From Dysgonomonas sp. (GTDB taxonomy: Bacteria; Bacteroidota; Bacteroidia; Bacteroidales; Dysgonomonadaceae), in contig JASLEN010000162.1 of NCBI GenBank assembly GCA_030151105.1, forward strand, positions 1 to 5,863: DNA of 5,863 bases, in the 5' to 3' direction. Every line of letters starts with the position of its first letter. Positions within the stretch are counted from its first letter, which is position 1. The notes under the pieces are model-generated. The model did not search any database and was not told the DNA's origin. It saw only the letters and a program-made list of their open reading frames with translations. Below, in pieces: positions 5,863 to 5,863 of this stretch. Both the position numbers and the translations under genes were made by a program.

Positions 5863-5863
5863 T

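Overview
The window looks like a piece of an AT-rich chromosome from the Bacteroidota, most likely the order Bacteroidales. Four things point there. The proteins match the forms of SecG, AMP nucleosidase, HolA and DUF5606 that I know from that group. Intergenic regions carry TAnnTTTG-type -7 promoter elements. Start codons lack clear Shine-Dalgarno sequences. Genes are separated by strong U-tract hairpins. These assignments come from reading the protein sequences, not from a database search.

Layout, left to right. Bases 1-840 hold the 3' part of a Bacteroidales-specific hypothetical gene with an acidic middle and a TPR-like C-terminus; its start lies outside the window. It overlaps secG (837-1166) by four bases, so the two are probably cotranscribed. 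A bidirectional hairpin terminator (1184-1219) separates secG from a convergent minus-strand gene (1242-1703), which encodes a small stand-alone protein with a type I restriction HsdR-N-like PD-(D/E)XK fold. Divergent from it are amn (AMP nucleosidase, 1817-2590) and holA (DNA polymerase III delta, 2679-3683), both on the plus strand. A perfect 48-bp palindrome (3701-3748) lies between holA and the convergent minus-strand DUF5606 gene (3764-4186), which has a good Bacteroidota-type promoter. Last is a minus-strand superfamily 1B (RecD/Dda-like) DNA helicase (4354-5766) with its own upstream region at the right edge.

Functionally this is a core-genome neighbourhood: protein export (SecG), purine salvage (Amn), replication clamp loading (HolA) and DNA repair or replication support (helicase). 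Between them sit two poorly characterised conserved proteins, the HsdR-N-like protein and DUF5606. I see no mobile element, CRISPR array, tRNA, rRNA or phage gene, and no convincing new multi-gene system. The items most worth a second look are the orphan nuclease-fold protein, the DUF5606 protein, the long perfect palindrome, and the possibly overlapping face-to-face promoters between the HsdR-N-like gene and amn. No stretch longer than 300 bases lacks a gene; the largest gap is 167 bases (4187-4353).
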